Shown here in pieces: positions 48,827 to 60,539 of a stretch of DNA of 64,000 nucleotides. Made by a program: the position numbers and the translations under genes. Under the pieces are notes generated by a model. It searched no databases. It worked only from the letters and a program-made list of their open reading frames with translations, and was not told the origin of the DNA. Position 1 is the stretch's first letter. Each line of letters opens with the position of its first letter. The stretch lies in the NCBI GenBank assembly GCA_022376925.1, contig JAIOJX010000026.1, positions 203,398,400 to 203,462,399 on the forward strand, given 5' to 3'. This stretch comes from Tragulus kanchil (lineage: Eukaryota; Chordata; Mammalia; Artiodactyla; Tragulidae).

Positions 48827-49133
48827 TGTCACTCAGTCATGTCAGACTCCTTGTGACCCTGTGGACTGTAGCTTGCCAGGTTTCCCCATTGATGGGGATT
48901 CTTCAGGCAAGAGTACTGGACTGGGTTGCCATGCCTTCCTCCAGGGGATCTTTTCAAACCAGGCATCAAACCCAGGTTTGCAGATTCTTTACCATTTGAG
49001 TCACCAAGGAAACCCAAGAATACTAGAGTGGGTAACCTATCTCTTCTTCATGGGATCTTCTGACCCAGGAATCGAACCGAGGCCTCCTTAACTGCAGGTG
49101 GATTCTTTATCAGTTGAGCTACCATGGAATCCC
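48827..49133 (-). mobile_element. Bov-tA SINE, stutter copy
   Basis: Second copy of 47619-47925, offset 1208. Confidence 0.82.
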
Positions 49134-49291
49134 TATGTGCTATTATGAGTGATTTTTTGGTGGTGTTCTACATAGAAACCAGAACCACAGATCTCGTTAT
49201 AGATCTCCTGAGCAGTCCTTTGCCCAAACACAACCCCATAGGTCCTCCACCATAGTAGGTCACCTCAGAGATGTGCTTCCCATGTTTGTGT

Positions 49292-49489
49292 GGGTGCTAG
49301 TCAGTTGTGTCCAACTCTGTGTGATCCTATGGACTGTAGCCTGACAGACTCCTCTGTCCATGGGATTCTCCATGCAAAAGTACTGGAATGGGTTGCCATG
49401 CCTTCCTCTTTCACAGGGATAAAACCTGTGTCTCTTACATCTCCTGCATTGGCAGGTGTTTTATTTACCACTAGCACCTCCTGGGATCC
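49292..49489 (-). mobile_element. Bov-tA SINE, stutter copy
   Basis: Second copy of 48084-48281. Confidence 0.84.
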
Positions 49490-49740
49490 CCCAAAAACAT
49501 ACTAAAAAGGACCCCCAAGCAGAAGTAATAGTATGAAGCATCTCTTCTGGTTTTACAGGTGTGAGGTATTTCATTCATTCATAAATTTCTTTCTCTGACA
49601 CCCACTGTGTGCTGGGTATTAAGAGAGACATTCCATATACAAGATGAAGAGGTAGTGGTTCTTCCTCATAAATGAGATCTCGCCTATTCAGACCGTCATG
49701 GCTGATACACTGTTGGACTCTGTTGCATTCCTTTTAAAAT

Positions 49741-50004
49741 GCACAGAAATGTTTTTGGCTTAGGCAGTATGATATTTTGGCTTGTTTGATTCTTCTTTTC
49801 CAAACTCTATCCTACTCCTTCATTCATAAGGCTATGCAAACTCTGCACTTATCAAAATCATATCAGATATTAAAGAACTTGAGCAATTTTTGGAATGAAT
49901 ATGGAGATACTATTCATAGTCCTATCTTCTACAGTAAGAAGAAAAGAGCATCCCATGTCCTATGAGTGAATATGATGAGACAGCCTAGCCTTAATAGTGG
50001 CTCA
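49741..50004. other. intron, no recognised feature
   Basis: AT-rich; copied at 50811-51074. Nothing recognised. Confidence 0.5.
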
Positions 50005-50292
50005 GAAATGAGTGAGACAAACTCACTGACACAGAGAGTAGACTTGAGGTTTCCAAGGGGGAGAGGGGAGAGGAGGGATGAATTGTGGGTTTGGGATTAG
50101 CAGATGCAAACTATTTATAGAATGGATAAACAACAAGACTCTACTGTATATAGCACAGGGAACTATATTCAATATCCTGTGATAAACCATAATGAGAAAT
50201 ATAAAAAGGCATATATGTAACTGAATCATTTTGCTGTACAATAAAAATTAACGCAACATTGTAAATGATAAAAATAATTTTTAAAAAATATC
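50005..50292 (+). mobile_element. L1 3' UTR
   Basis: CTACTGTATATAGCACAGGG and ATCCTGTGATAAACCATAAT, then a poly-A-like end. Confidence 0.82.
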
Positions 50293-50431
50293 TTTTAAAA
50301 AAAGAAACAAGATAAAGAAAGCTGTAAGTTATATCATTCTATTTATGCTTATCAATCACAGGAACAAAATGCCATGGAAGTAAGTCTTCATCAATTTAGA
50401 ATTTGCTGCTGGCTTAGCTATTTCCTCTATT

Positions 50432-50593
50432 TTCTTTTTTTTTGGGGGGGGGCAGGTTGGGGAGTGAAGGGGGCGGGCAGGTCACTTCTGTTGGTCTTTC
50501 ATTTATCTATTTTCATCCTTCTTTGTTCTTTGGCCCGTGTGGGCCTCCCATCGCAGTGGCCTCTGTTGTCGCATGGGGGCACCGGCTCTGGAG
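50432..50593 (-). mobile_element. CHR-type SINE, truncated at stutter join
   Basis: The T-run, G-rich (C-rich on its own strand) tail and first part of the body match 51505-51811. It breaks off at the join. Confidence 0.8.
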
Positions 50594-51074
50594 AACACAT
50601 AGTATGAAGCATCTCTTCTGGTTTTACAGGTGTGAGGTATTTCATTCATTCATAAATTTCTTTCTCTGACACCCACTGTGTGCTGGGTATTAAGAGAGAC
50701 ATTCCATATACAAGATGAAGAGGTAGTGGTTCTTCCTCATAAATGAGATCTCGCCTATTCAGACCGTCATGGCTGATACACTGTTGGACTCTGTTGCATT
50801 CCTTTTAAAATGCACAGAAATGTTTTGGCTTAGGCAGTATGATATTTTGGCTTGTTTGATTCTTCTTTTCCAAACTCTATCCTACTCCTTCATTCATAAG
50901 GCTATGCAAACTCTGCACTTATCAAAATCATATCAGATATTAAAGAACTTGAGCAATTTTTGGAATGAATATGGAGATACTATTCATAGTCCTATCTTCT
51001 ACAGTAAGAAGAAAAGAGCATCCCATGTCCTATGAGTGAATATGATGAGACAGCCTAGCCTTAATAGTGGCTCA

Positions 51075-51362
51075 GAAATGAGTGAGACAAACTCACTGAC
51101 ACAGAGAGTAGACTTGAGGTTTCCAAGGGGGAGAGGGGAGAGGAGGGATGAATTGTGGGTTTGGGATTAGCAGATGCAAACTATTTATAGAATGGATAAA
51201 CAACAAGACTCTACTGTATATAGCACAGGGAACTATATTCAATATCCTGTGATAAACCATAATGAGAAATATAAAAAGGCATATATGTAACTGAATCATT
51301 TTGCTGTACAATAAAAATTAACGCAACATTGTAAATGATAAAAATAATTTTTAAAAAATATC
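51075..51362 (+). mobile_element. L1 3' UTR, stutter copy
   Basis: Second copy of 50005-50292, offset 1070. Confidence 0.8.
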
Positions 51363-51504
51363 TTTTAAAAAAAGAAACAAGATAAAGAAAGCTGTAAGTT
51401 ATATCATTCTATTTATGCTTATCAATCACAGGAACAAAATGCCATGGAAGTAAGTCTTCATCAATTTAGAATTTGCTGCTGGCTTAGCTATTTCCTCTAT
51501 TTTC

Positions 51505-51811
51505 TTTTTTTTTGGGGGGGGGGCAGGTTGGGGAGTGAAGGGGGCGGGCAGGTCACTTCTGTTGGTCTTTCATTTATCTATTTTCATCCTTCTTTGTTCT
51601 TTGGCCCGTGTGGGCCTCCCATCGCAGTGGCCTCTGTTGTCGCAGAGCACCGGCTCTGGGCGTATGCACTCCTGAGCTCTGGCTTGGTAATTGAACACAT
51701 CGGTCCAGCCGCTCCGCGGCACGTGGGATCTTCCCAGGCCAGGAATCAAACCAGCACCCCTTGCACTGCAAGGCGGTGTCCTTACCCACTGGACCACCAG
51801 GTAAGCCCCCG
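51505..51811 (-). mobile_element. CHR-type SINE, full length
   Basis: Complete minus-strand copy with a C-rich tail like the one at 4332. Short direct repeats CTATTTTC flank it (51497-51504 and 51812-51819). Confidence 0.87.
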
Positions 51812-52112
51812 CTATTTTCAAATACCTATCAAAAAAAGAAGTATACAATATTCTAACCTGGAAATGCCAAAATTGTAAACTTCATAAAACCACAATTTAT
51901 CTTTAGATTCCTTACTGTATCTATTTGGTTAATCTGTATATAGAGCTATCCTGGGTTACTAAACTAACATTTCCACAGCTAACCTGTGCAAAACATAAAG
52001 TATTCAGGTCGAACAAAACGTTAAGTTCACATAGCTGATTTAATATAATTTATCTGTGTAATGTCTTAACAATTATGTATATTTGAAATATACTGGGAAT
52101 AAACACCGATCT

Positions 52113-52116
<4 letters not shown>

Positions 52117-52163
<47 letters not shown>
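52117..52163. repeat. (TG)n microsatellite
   Basis: Long TG run abutting the Bov-tA at 52164. Confidence 0.95.
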
Positions 52164-52166
<3 letters not shown>

Positions 52167-52370
52167 CTTAGTCACCCAGTTGTGTTTGACTCTTTGCAGC
52201 CCTATGGACTGCAACACATCAGGCTCCTTTGTCCATGGGATTCTCCAGGCATGAATACTGGAGTGGGTAGCTTATCCCTTCTCCACAGCATCTTCCTGAC
52301 CCAGGAATTGAACTTGGATGTCCTGCATTACAGGTGGATTCTTTACCAACTGAGTTACTACATAAGTCCT
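52164..52370 (-). mobile_element. Bov-tA SINE between microsatellites
   Basis: Minus-strand element directly abutting a (TG)n tract on its left and a TG/AC-rich tract on its right. Confidence 0.86.
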
Positions 52371-52400
52371 GTGTGTGTGCATAAATATATATAGGACTTA

Positions 52401-52412
52401 TGTGTGTGTGTG

Positions 52413-52446
<34 letters not shown>
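52401..52446. repeat. TG-to-AC inverted microsatellite
   Basis: A TG run passes through TATAC into an AC run, so the two arms are mutually complementary. Confidence 0.92.
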
Positions 52447-52448
<2 letters not shown>

Positions 52449-53104
52449 ATGAATGTGTGTATATGTGTATCAGTATACATTTCAATGTTCAGTGTCATCG
52501 GGAAAAGTCCACAGAATAATGACAGCAGTAACTTTCACTGATCGTGCATTCGGCAAAGATTCTTCAGCAATCTGTATATGTGAGGTGCTTTGCTGGGCTG
52601 TGTAGGAAGAAGAGATTTACTAGACGTCTCACAGTCTAGCATATACATAACAAAGTCCAAAGCTCAGCCACAGCTGTCACATCTTCTTTGTGAAAAATGT
52701 GGGCTGTTACTCAGCCACCACTGGGAAGACAGGCTCTACGAATACACTCCTAGCAGATAGTCAATAAGGACATAGACTCTACACCGTGTTACTGGGTAGC
52801 ACATAGATTCACAGTGCATATTGCTTTCCCCTAACTACAGAAGGGTGAAAACCTAAAGTGGGAAAACTAAAGACCATAAGCAAAACTAATGCCACAGTGC
52901 AGGACATCATGAGATGAGTCATCAAACACAGGAAAAAGCAGTAAAGGCAAAACAAATCTGTAAAATCAAAGAGGATGTGGAGTCTACTTCTGAGGCAGGA
53001 ATGCTATGCAGCACATATAATAAAAGAATAAAATGATATATCTGGTTTAAAGACCAGTCATGGTAGAAAACAAACATAATGTTCCCTATATATTTTGGGT
53101 AATT
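52447..53104. other. intron, no recognised feature
   Basis: Single-copy AT-rich sequence; a weak L2-like hint near 52560-52650. No gene. Confidence 0.5.
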
Positions 53105-53290
53105 AAAAATATTTCTGTAGAAAGATCCAGATTTTAATTCAAGAAGTGTGTCTTCAAATCTCACTTCAGTTCTTCATAGTACTTTGTGATTTGGGGCAAA
53201 CATTTAACGTCTCTAAGCTTTACTTCTATCTATATAGTGGAAACAATATATATCAGTGTTATTGTAAAGATTAAAGGAACAAATTGTTTT
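53105..53290 (+). mobile_element. MIR SINE
   Basis: TGTGATTTGGGGCAAACATT, then AACGTCTCTAAGCTTTAC and GTAAAGATTAAAGGA, follow MIR order. Confidence 0.65.
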
Positions 53291-53470
53291 TGGTGGTTAT
53301 TTTTTTTACTAATATGAATGAATGAGTATCCAATTTAGATTGCATTTGTGGTGTGTATGAGGGCTGTGTGTATGCACGCATGCATACAAAGGTAAATCCT
53401 TATACACTCCACATTTCACAACATATACATTATCTATCATGTGTGCAAATATTGTACATTAAACAACTCA

Positions 53471-53602
53471 TCTGGAGAAGGGCATGGCAAACAACTTCAG
53501 TATTCTTACCTGGGTAATTCCATGGATAGAGGAGCCTGGTGGCATGGAGGACTGTCCCTGGGGCCACAGACAGTCAGACATGACTGAAGTGAGTTAGCAC
53601 CA
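53471..53602 (+). mobile_element. Bov-tA SINE, 5'-truncated
   Basis: Only the Bov-A part from GGAGAAGGGCATGGCAAAC to GACATGACTGAAGTGAG is present. Confidence 0.82.
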
Positions 53603-53679
53603 ACTTATCATAAGCCCAGTGAGTTTATCTTGAAAAGAGGCCCATGATCACCTTTTATTTCTTATTCCCCTTTCCTTCA

Positions 53680-53962
53680 TTTAAAGAATTTTTTTTCTTT
53701 TTCCCAATCATGCCTCTTTTTTGTTTATATTTATTTTCATCCATCTTTTTATTCTTTGGCCTGTGTGGGCTTCCCATTGCAGTGGACTCTCTCACTTTAG
53801 AGCACTGGCTCTGGGTGCATGCACTCCAGAACACTGGCTCATAATTGGACACACCGGTCCAGCCATTCCATGGCACACGGTATCTTCCCCGGCCAGGGAT
53901 CGAACTGGTGCCCCTTGCACTGCAAGGCAGACTCTTTTACCCACTGGACCACCAGGGAAGCC
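53680..53962 (-). mobile_element. CHR-type SINE with 19-bp target duplication
   Basis: Flanked by a perfect direct repeat CTTATTCCCCTTTCCTTCA (53661-53679 and 53963-53981). Its tail is AT-rich, without the C-rich segment seen at 4332. Confidence 0.9.
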
Positions 53963-54056
53963 CTTATTCCCCTTTCCTTCACCCTAACCTTGACCTCTCT
54001 GTTTCAGGTGTGCATCGTAATGCCATCTGGGCCTCACTGCTTAAAACATAATTACC

Positions 54057-54322
54057 GGGCTTCCCTGGTGGTCCAGGGGGTAAGGACATCACCTTGCAGT
54101 GCAACGGGTGCCAGTTCGATCCCTGGCCTGGGAAGATCCCACATGCTGTGGAGCAGCTGGACTTTTGTGTCCAACTACCAAGCCAGAGCTCTGGAGCGCA
54201 TGTGCCCAGAGTCGGTGCTCTGAAGCGAGAGAGGCCACTGTGATGGAAGGTCCACACAAACCAAAGAACAAATATAAATAAATCAAAGACCAATAAAGTG
54301 GTTCAAAAAAAAAAAACCCAAA
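54057..54322 (+). mobile_element. CHR-type SINE, inverted relative to 53680-53962
   Basis: Plus-strand copy with head GGGCTTCCCTGG. Near-perfect flanking repeats AAAACATAATTACC (54043-54056) and AAAACATAAATTACC (54323-54337). Confidence 0.9.
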
Positions 54323-54559
54323 AAAACATAAATTACCTACCAATAGGTCGATAGATCCACCTTCTTGAAAGATGGCTTTCCTTCTCCTGTTTAGGCAACA
54401 CACAGCTTACAGAGTAAAATGGGAAGAGAACTGAAGTGTGAACCAAACACACCCTCAAACTCTCCATATACTGAGAAAATCACTTAACCTCTCTGACCTT
54501 TAGTTTCTGCCAAAATTTTTACCTTACCTGTGTGCAAATATTGTACATTAAACAACTCA

Positions 54560-54691
54560 TCTGGAGAAGGGCATGGCAAACAACTTCAGTATTCTTACCT
54601 GGGTAATTCCATGGATAGAGGAGCCTGGTGGCATGGAGGACTGTCCCTGGGGCCACAGACAGTCAGACATGACTGAAGTGAGTTAGCACCA
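54560..54691 (+). mobile_element. Bov-tA SINE fragment, stutter copy
   Basis: Second copy of 53471-53602. Confidence 0.81.
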
Positions 54692-54768
54692 ACTTATCAT
54701 AAGCCCAGTGAGTTTATCTTGAAAAGAGGCCCATGATCACCTTTTATTTCTTATTCCCCTTTCCTTCA

Positions 54769-55051
54769 TTTAAAGAATTTTTTTTCTTTTTCCCAATCAT
54801 GCCTCTTTTTTGTTTATATTTATTTTCATCCATCTTTTTATTCTTTGGCCTGTGTGGGCTTCCCATTGCAGTGGACTCTCTCACTTTAGAGCACTGGCTC
54901 TGGGTGCATGCACTCCAGAACACTGGCTCATAATTGGACACACCGGTCCAGCCATTCCATGGCACACGGTATCTTCCCCGGCCAGGGATCGAACTGGTGC
55001 CCCTTGCACTGCAAGGCAGACTCTTTTACCCACTGGACCACCAGGGAAGCC
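54769..55051 (-). mobile_element. CHR-type SINE, stutter copy of 53680-53962
   Basis: Same insertion and target duplication at offset 1089. Confidence 0.87.
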
Positions 55052-55145
55052 CTTATTCCCCTTTCCTTCACCCTAACCTTGACCTCTCTGTTTCAGGTGT
55101 GCATCGTAATGCCATCTGGGCCTCACTGCTTAAAACATAATTACC

Positions 55146-55411
55146 GGGCTTCCCTGGTGGTCCAGGGGGTAAGGACATCACCTTGCAGTGCAACGGGTGC
55201 CAGTTCGATCCCTGGCCTGGGAAGATCCCACATGCTGTGGAGCAGCTGGACTTTTGTGTCCAACTACCAAGCCAGAGCTCTGGAGCGCATGTGCCCAGAG
55301 TCGGTGCTCTGAAGCGAGAGAGGCCACTGTGATGGAAGGTCCACACAAACCAAAGAACAAATATAAATAAATCAAAGACCAATAAAGTGGTTCAAAAAAA
55401 AAAAACCCAAA
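55146..55411 (+). mobile_element. CHR-type SINE, stutter copy of 54057-54322
   Basis: Same element at offset 1089. Confidence 0.87.
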
Positions 55412-55484
55412 AAAACATAAATTACCTACCAATAGGTCGATAGATCCACCTTCTTGAAAGATGGCTTTCCTTCTCCTGTTTAGG

Positions 55485-55665
55485 CAACACACAGCTTACA
55501 GAGTAAAATGGGAAGAGAACTGAAGTGTGAACCAAACACACCCTCAAACTCTCCATATACTGAGAAAATCACTTAACCTCTCTGACCTTTAGTTTCTGCC
55601 TCTATAAAGTGAGTAAATTTGAGCTAAATGATTCTTGAATTTCTTTCAACACTAATATTCCCAAC
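55485..55665 (+). mobile_element. MIR SINE
   Basis: AAAATCACTTAACCTCTCTGA and CTATAAAGTGAGTAAATTTG match MIR. A cut copy is at 54396-54514 and another full copy at 56669-56849. Confidence 0.65.
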
Positions 55666-55699
55666 TTTAAATTTAATATTCAAGTGACACATCAAAAGC

Positions 55700-56335
55700 C
55701 TAAATCAAAAAACCTACAGCCAAGATAGCTGTCCCACTGTATATCTGTCAGAATGGCTACTAATAGAAGGCCAAGAAATAAGTATTGGTGAGGATGTGGA
55801 GAAAAGGGAACTCTCCCCTCTCCGGCACCGCTGGGAGAAATGCAAACTGGTACAGCCACTAGGGAAAACAGAGTGGCGGGTCCTCACAAAATTAAAAAGC
55901 AGAACTACCATATGACTTAGCAATTCTTCTTTTGGGTATTTGTGCAAAGAAAATAAAAACACTAATTTGAAAAGATATGTTCACTGCATTACATACAATA
56001 GCCAAGATATAGAAGCAACCTAAGTATCTACTAATGAATGAATAAAGAAGATATACATACACACACACACACACAGATATGTACACACACAATAGTGCAT
56101 GCACTACTCAGTCAGGAAAATGAATGAAATCTTGCCATTTGCAACAACATGCATGGATCTTGAGGGTATTAGTATAACTGAAATAATTCAGACAAAAAAG
56201 ACAAATACTGTAAGATTTCACTTTTATGTGGTGTTTAAAAAGCAAAACAAATGAACAAACAAAAGGAAACATAACCAGGCTCACAGAAAGAGACTGGACT
56301 GGTGTTTACCAGAAGGAAAGGGGGTTGGAGGGTGG
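55700..56335 (+). mobile_element. L1 ORF2 end and 3' UTR
   Basis: GGTGAGGATGTGGAGAAAAG, AGCAATTCTTCTTTTGGGTA and ACTGTAAGATTTCACTTTTA match the end of L1 ORF2 and the 3' UTR. A short (CA)n lies at about 56061-56075. The frame is broken. Confidence 0.82.
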
Positions 56336-56349
56336 ATGCAATGGGCATA

Positions 56350-56595
56350 GGGGTAAGGACATCACCTTGCAGTGCAACGGGTGCCAGTTCGATCCCTGGC
56401 CTGGGAAGATCCCACATGCTGTGGAGCAGCTGGACTTTTGTGTCCAACTACCAAGCCAGAGCTCTGGAGCGCATGTGCCCAGAGTCGGTGCTCTGAAGCG
56501 AGAGAGGCCACTGTGATGGAAGGTCCACACAAACCAAAGAACAAATATAAATAAATCAAAGACCAATAAAGTGGTTCAAAAAAAAAAAACCCAAA
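56350..56595 (+). mobile_element. CHR-type SINE, 5'-cut stutter copy
   Basis: Third copy of 54057-54322, lacking its first ~20 bases because the stutter join lies at 56350. Confidence 0.85.
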
Positions 56596-56883
56596 AAAAC
56601 ATAAATTACCTACCAATAGGTCGATAGATCCACCTTCTTGAAAGATGGCTTTCCTTCTCCTGTTTAGGCAACACACAGCTTACAGAGTAAAATGGGAAGA
56701 GAACTGAAGTGTGAACCAAACACACCCTCAAACTCTCCATATACTGAGAAAATCACTTAACCTCTCTGACCTTTAGTTTCTGCCTCTATAAAGTGAGTAA
56801 ATTTGAGCTAAATGATTCTTGAATTTCTTTCAACACTAATATTCCCAACTTTAAATTTAATATTCAAGTGACACATCAAAAGC

Positions 56884-57519
56884 CTAAATCAAAAAACCTA
56901 CAGCCAAGATAGCTGTCCCACTGTATATCTGTCAGAATGGCTACTAATAGAAGGCCAAGAAATAAGTATTGGTGAGGATGTGGAGAAAAGGGAACTCTCC
57001 CCTCTCCGGCACCGCTGGGAGAAATGCAAACTGGTACAGCCACTAGGGAAAACAGAGTGGCGGGTCCTCACAAAATTAAAAAGCAGAACTACCATATGAC
57101 TTAGCAATTCTTCTTTTGGGTATTTGTGCAAAGAAAATAAAAACACTAATTTGAAAAGATATGTTCACTGCATTACATACAATAGCCAAGATATAGAAGC
57201 AACCTAAGTATCTACTAATGAATGAATAAAGAAGATATACATACACACACACACACACAGATATGTACACACACAATAGTGCATGCACTACTCAGTCAGG
57301 AAAATGAATGAAATCTTGCCATTTGCAACAACATGCATGGATCTTGAGGGTATTAGTATAACTGAAATAATTCAGACAAAAAAGACAAATACTGTAAGAT
57401 TTCACTTTTATGTGGTGTTTAAAAAGCAAAACAAATGAACAAACAAAAGGAAACATAACCAGGCTCACAGAAAGAGACTGGACTGGTGTTTACCAGAAGG
57501 AAAGGGGGTTGGAGGGTGG
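56884..57519 (+). mobile_element. L1 ORF2 end and 3' UTR, stutter copy
   Basis: Second copy of 55700-56335, offset 1184. Confidence 0.8.
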
Positions 57520-57533
57520 ATGCAATGGGCATA

Positions 57534-58404
57534 GGCATCAGGCATTAAACATGCTCCCACAGCCTCCCTTGTACCCACAGGGCTGTAACCATAGAGGTCA
57601 GCTGGCCCTACCATCTCTGCTCATTTCCATGAGATGAGGTTGGATGTTGAGAGAGAGGTGGTGCTTTGTCCTACTCTGCCATTCATGTATGAGCCTTAGC
57701 ATTTAAACAGAGGGACATAAAGGGAATACGTCATTTCACCTCAATGAACGTGGGTCTACTGCTTTCTTCGCCAAGCGTGCTGGAATAATCAGATTTGGGC
57801 CCTTTATTTTCACTGTGAAAATCTGATTGCTCTGAACGCAAAAATATAGGTATATAAACTCATGCACGTGCAATTTTGTCTATGGTAACAACATACTATA
57901 AGATATATACAATGCTTTATCTTTTCTGTGCAATTTTGAAATACTCTCTGAATCCCCATCTCCTGATGTACATGTCCCTCATTCATATTCCCCTCATAAT
58001 CCTCCTCAAATACGTAAAAACACAGGATGCAATCTTTTCTTTCAGTCAAGATGGTGCTGAAAGTTGATGGAAGTTTACTTACCCTCCCATCTGAAAGAAC
58101 TTAAAAGCAAACAAACTCAACATGTACAATAACAGTTTTCTAGACACTGAACATTAAGCAGCATATAACAGTGATCCCTGAGAGATGAGGAGCAAGTCAG
58201 GTGAGACTACTAACCTAGTTTGTGGAGAAAAGTTTCAGGTCATGGTGAAGAAAGGAAAAACCAGCTGGAGTCCAGTGAATTAAGGAGCTAGCACCTGGTC
58301 CAGCAGAAGCCAGTGCAGATGCTTGGTCTGCTGCTATTTTGATTGAGTGAGGAATAAGACAGAGTTTCTACCCTCAAGAAGCTCAAAGGCCCATTACAAA
58401 GAAG
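57534..58404. other. intron, no recognised feature
   Basis: Single-copy up to 58195, then the start of stutter pair 24. No gene. Confidence 0.5.
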
Positions 58405-58992
58405 AGTACGGATGTTCCTCAAAAAACTAAAAACAGAGCTATTGTATGATCCTGTAGTCCCACTCTTGGGCACATATCTGAAGAACATCATAATTCAAAA
58501 AGATACATGCACTCCAATATTCATAGCAGAACCATTTACAATAGCCCAGACATGGAAGCAACCTAAGTGTCCACTGACAGATAAATGGATAAAGGAGATG
58601 TGGCATATACATACAACAGAATATTACTCAGTCATAAAAAGAATGAAATAATGCCATTTGCCAACATGGATGGACCTAGAGATTATCATACTAAGTAAAG
58701 TCAGTCTGATAGAGAATGACAAATATTATGACATTTGTGTATATGGAATCTAAAAATAAATGATATAAATTATCTTATTTACAAAACAGAAATAGACTCA
58801 GAGACATAGAAGACAATTTATGGTTACCAAAAGGGGAAGGGAAGGGAGAGAGAAATTTGTGGCTTAGGATTAAAATATTAACACTACTATATATAAAGCA
58901 GATGCCAATAAGAACCTACTGTATAGCAAACAGAACTATATTGAATATCTTATAATAACCTATCAATAAAAAAAATAAAATACATATATGAG

Positions 58993-59034
<42 letters not shown>

Positions 59035-59115
59035 CATGTATAACTGAATACATTTGCTGCAACCTGAAACTAACACATCGCAAATCAACTATATTTTAAT
59101 AACATTGTTTTAAAA
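58405..59115 (+). mobile_element. L1 ORF2 end and 3' UTR
   Basis: The frame from 58412 ends TEYYSVIKRMK, a typical L1 ORF2 C-terminal stretch. A 3' UTR with a (TA)n tract (about 58995-59035) follows. Confidence 0.88.
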
Positions 59116-59573
59116 AACAAAGGAGCTGGAAAAATATCTCAAAGGCTAGTGGGGATTCAGACATATACAATGAAAAATTACAATACAATTTTGTAAGTTC
59201 TCTACAATGGGGTAAACATGCAATCATTTGGGAATATATGAGGCTTCCTTCACCAACCCTTGGAGGGGGCAGATGAGACAAAGCTTCCTAGCAGAGGAGA
59301 TCAAATGCTATGTTCTAAAACCAAAATCGGAGCTGGGCTAAGGGAACGTATTTGGGAGAAAAGTTTCAGGTGAGACTACTAACCTAGTTTGTGGAGAAAA
59401 GTTTCAGGTCATGGTGAAGAAAGGAAAAACCAGCTGGAGTCCAGTGAATTAAGGAGCTAGCACCTGGTCCAGCAGAAGCCAGTGCAGATGCTTGGTCTGC
59501 TGCTATTTTGATTGAGTGAGGAATAAGACAGAGTTTCTACCCTCAAGAAGCTCAAAGGCCCATTACAAAGAAG

Positions 59574-60161
59574 AGTACGGATGTTCCTCAAAAAACTAAA
59601 AACAGAGCTATTGTATGATCCTGTAGTCCCACTCTTGGGCACATATCTGAAGAACATCATAATTCAAAAAGATACATGCACTCCAATATTCATAGCAGAA
59701 CCATTTACAATAGCCCAGACATGGAAGCAACCTAAGTGTCCACTGACAGATAAATGGATAAAGGAGATGTGGCATATACATACAACAGAATATTACTCAG
59801 TCATAAAAAGAATGAAATAATGCCATTTGCCAACATGGATGGACCTAGAGATTATCATACTAAGTAAAGTCAGTCTGATAGAGAATGACAAATATTATGA
59901 CATTTGTGTATATGGAATCTAAAAATAAATGATATAAATTATCTTATTTACAAAACAGAAATAGACTCAGAGACATAGAAGACAATTTATGGTTACCAAA
60001 AGGGGAAGGGAAGGGAGAGAGAAATTTGTGGCTTAGGATTAAAATATTAACACTACTATATATAAAGCAGATGCCAATAAGAACCTACTGTATAGCAAAC
60101 AGAACTATATTGAATATCTTATAATAACCTATAATTAAAAAATATAAAATACATATATGAG

Positions 60162-60203
<42 letters not shown>

Positions 60204-60284
60204 CATGTATAACTGAATACATTTGCTGCAACCTGAAACTAACACATCGCAAATCAACTATATTTTAATAACATTGTTTTAAAA
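59574..60284 (+). mobile_element. L1 ORF2 end and 3' UTR, stutter copy
   Basis: Second copy of 58405-59115, offset 1169. Confidence 0.86.
60161..60211. repeat. (TA)n in L1 3' UTR
   Basis: TA runs broken by one CATA; same as at about 58991-59041. Confidence 0.9.
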
Positions 60285-60539
60285 AACAAAGGAGCTGGAA
60301 AAATATCTCAAAGGCTAGTGGGGATTCAGACATATACAATGAAAAATTACAATACAATTTTGTAAGTTCTCTACAATGGGGTAAACATGCAATCATTTGG
60401 GAATATATGAGGCTTCCTTCACCAACCCTTGGAGGGGGCAGATGAGACAAAGCTTCCTAGCAGAGGAGATCAAATGCTATGTTCTAAAACCAAAATCGGA
60501 GCTGGGCTAAGGGAAGGTAGGGCAATCAAGGCAAAGTGG

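Larger units (their letters stand above)
47352..49740. repeat. stutter pair 20: 47352-48530 repeated at 48561-49740
   Basis: The offset is 1208. The start is also present at 46273, giving three copies. The end of the first copy differs at several bases before the join, as expected of a poor sequence end. Confidence 0.95.
49530..51663. repeat. stutter pair 21: 49530-50594 repeated at 50600-51663
   Basis: The offset is 1070. The start also occurs near 48323, giving three copies. The first copy truncates the SINE that the second completes at 51505-51811. A T homopolymer and a G-run differ by one base. Confidence 0.95.
53441..55603. repeat. stutter pair 22: 53441-54514 repeated at 54530-55603
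   Basis: The offset is 1089. It contains the inverted SINE pair and the start of a MIR. Confidence 0.95.
55166..57533. repeat. stutter pair 23: 55166-56349 repeated at 56350-57533
   Basis: The offset is 1184, with a direct join inside a SINE. The first ~440 bases are also present from 54077, giving three copies. Confidence 0.95.
58196..60514. repeat. stutter pair 24: 58196-59345 repeated at 59365-60514
   Basis: The offset is 1169. It contains an L1 3' end. A small difference near 58965/60132 (TATCAATAAAAAAAA versus TATAATTAAAAAA) separates the copies. Confidence 0.95.
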
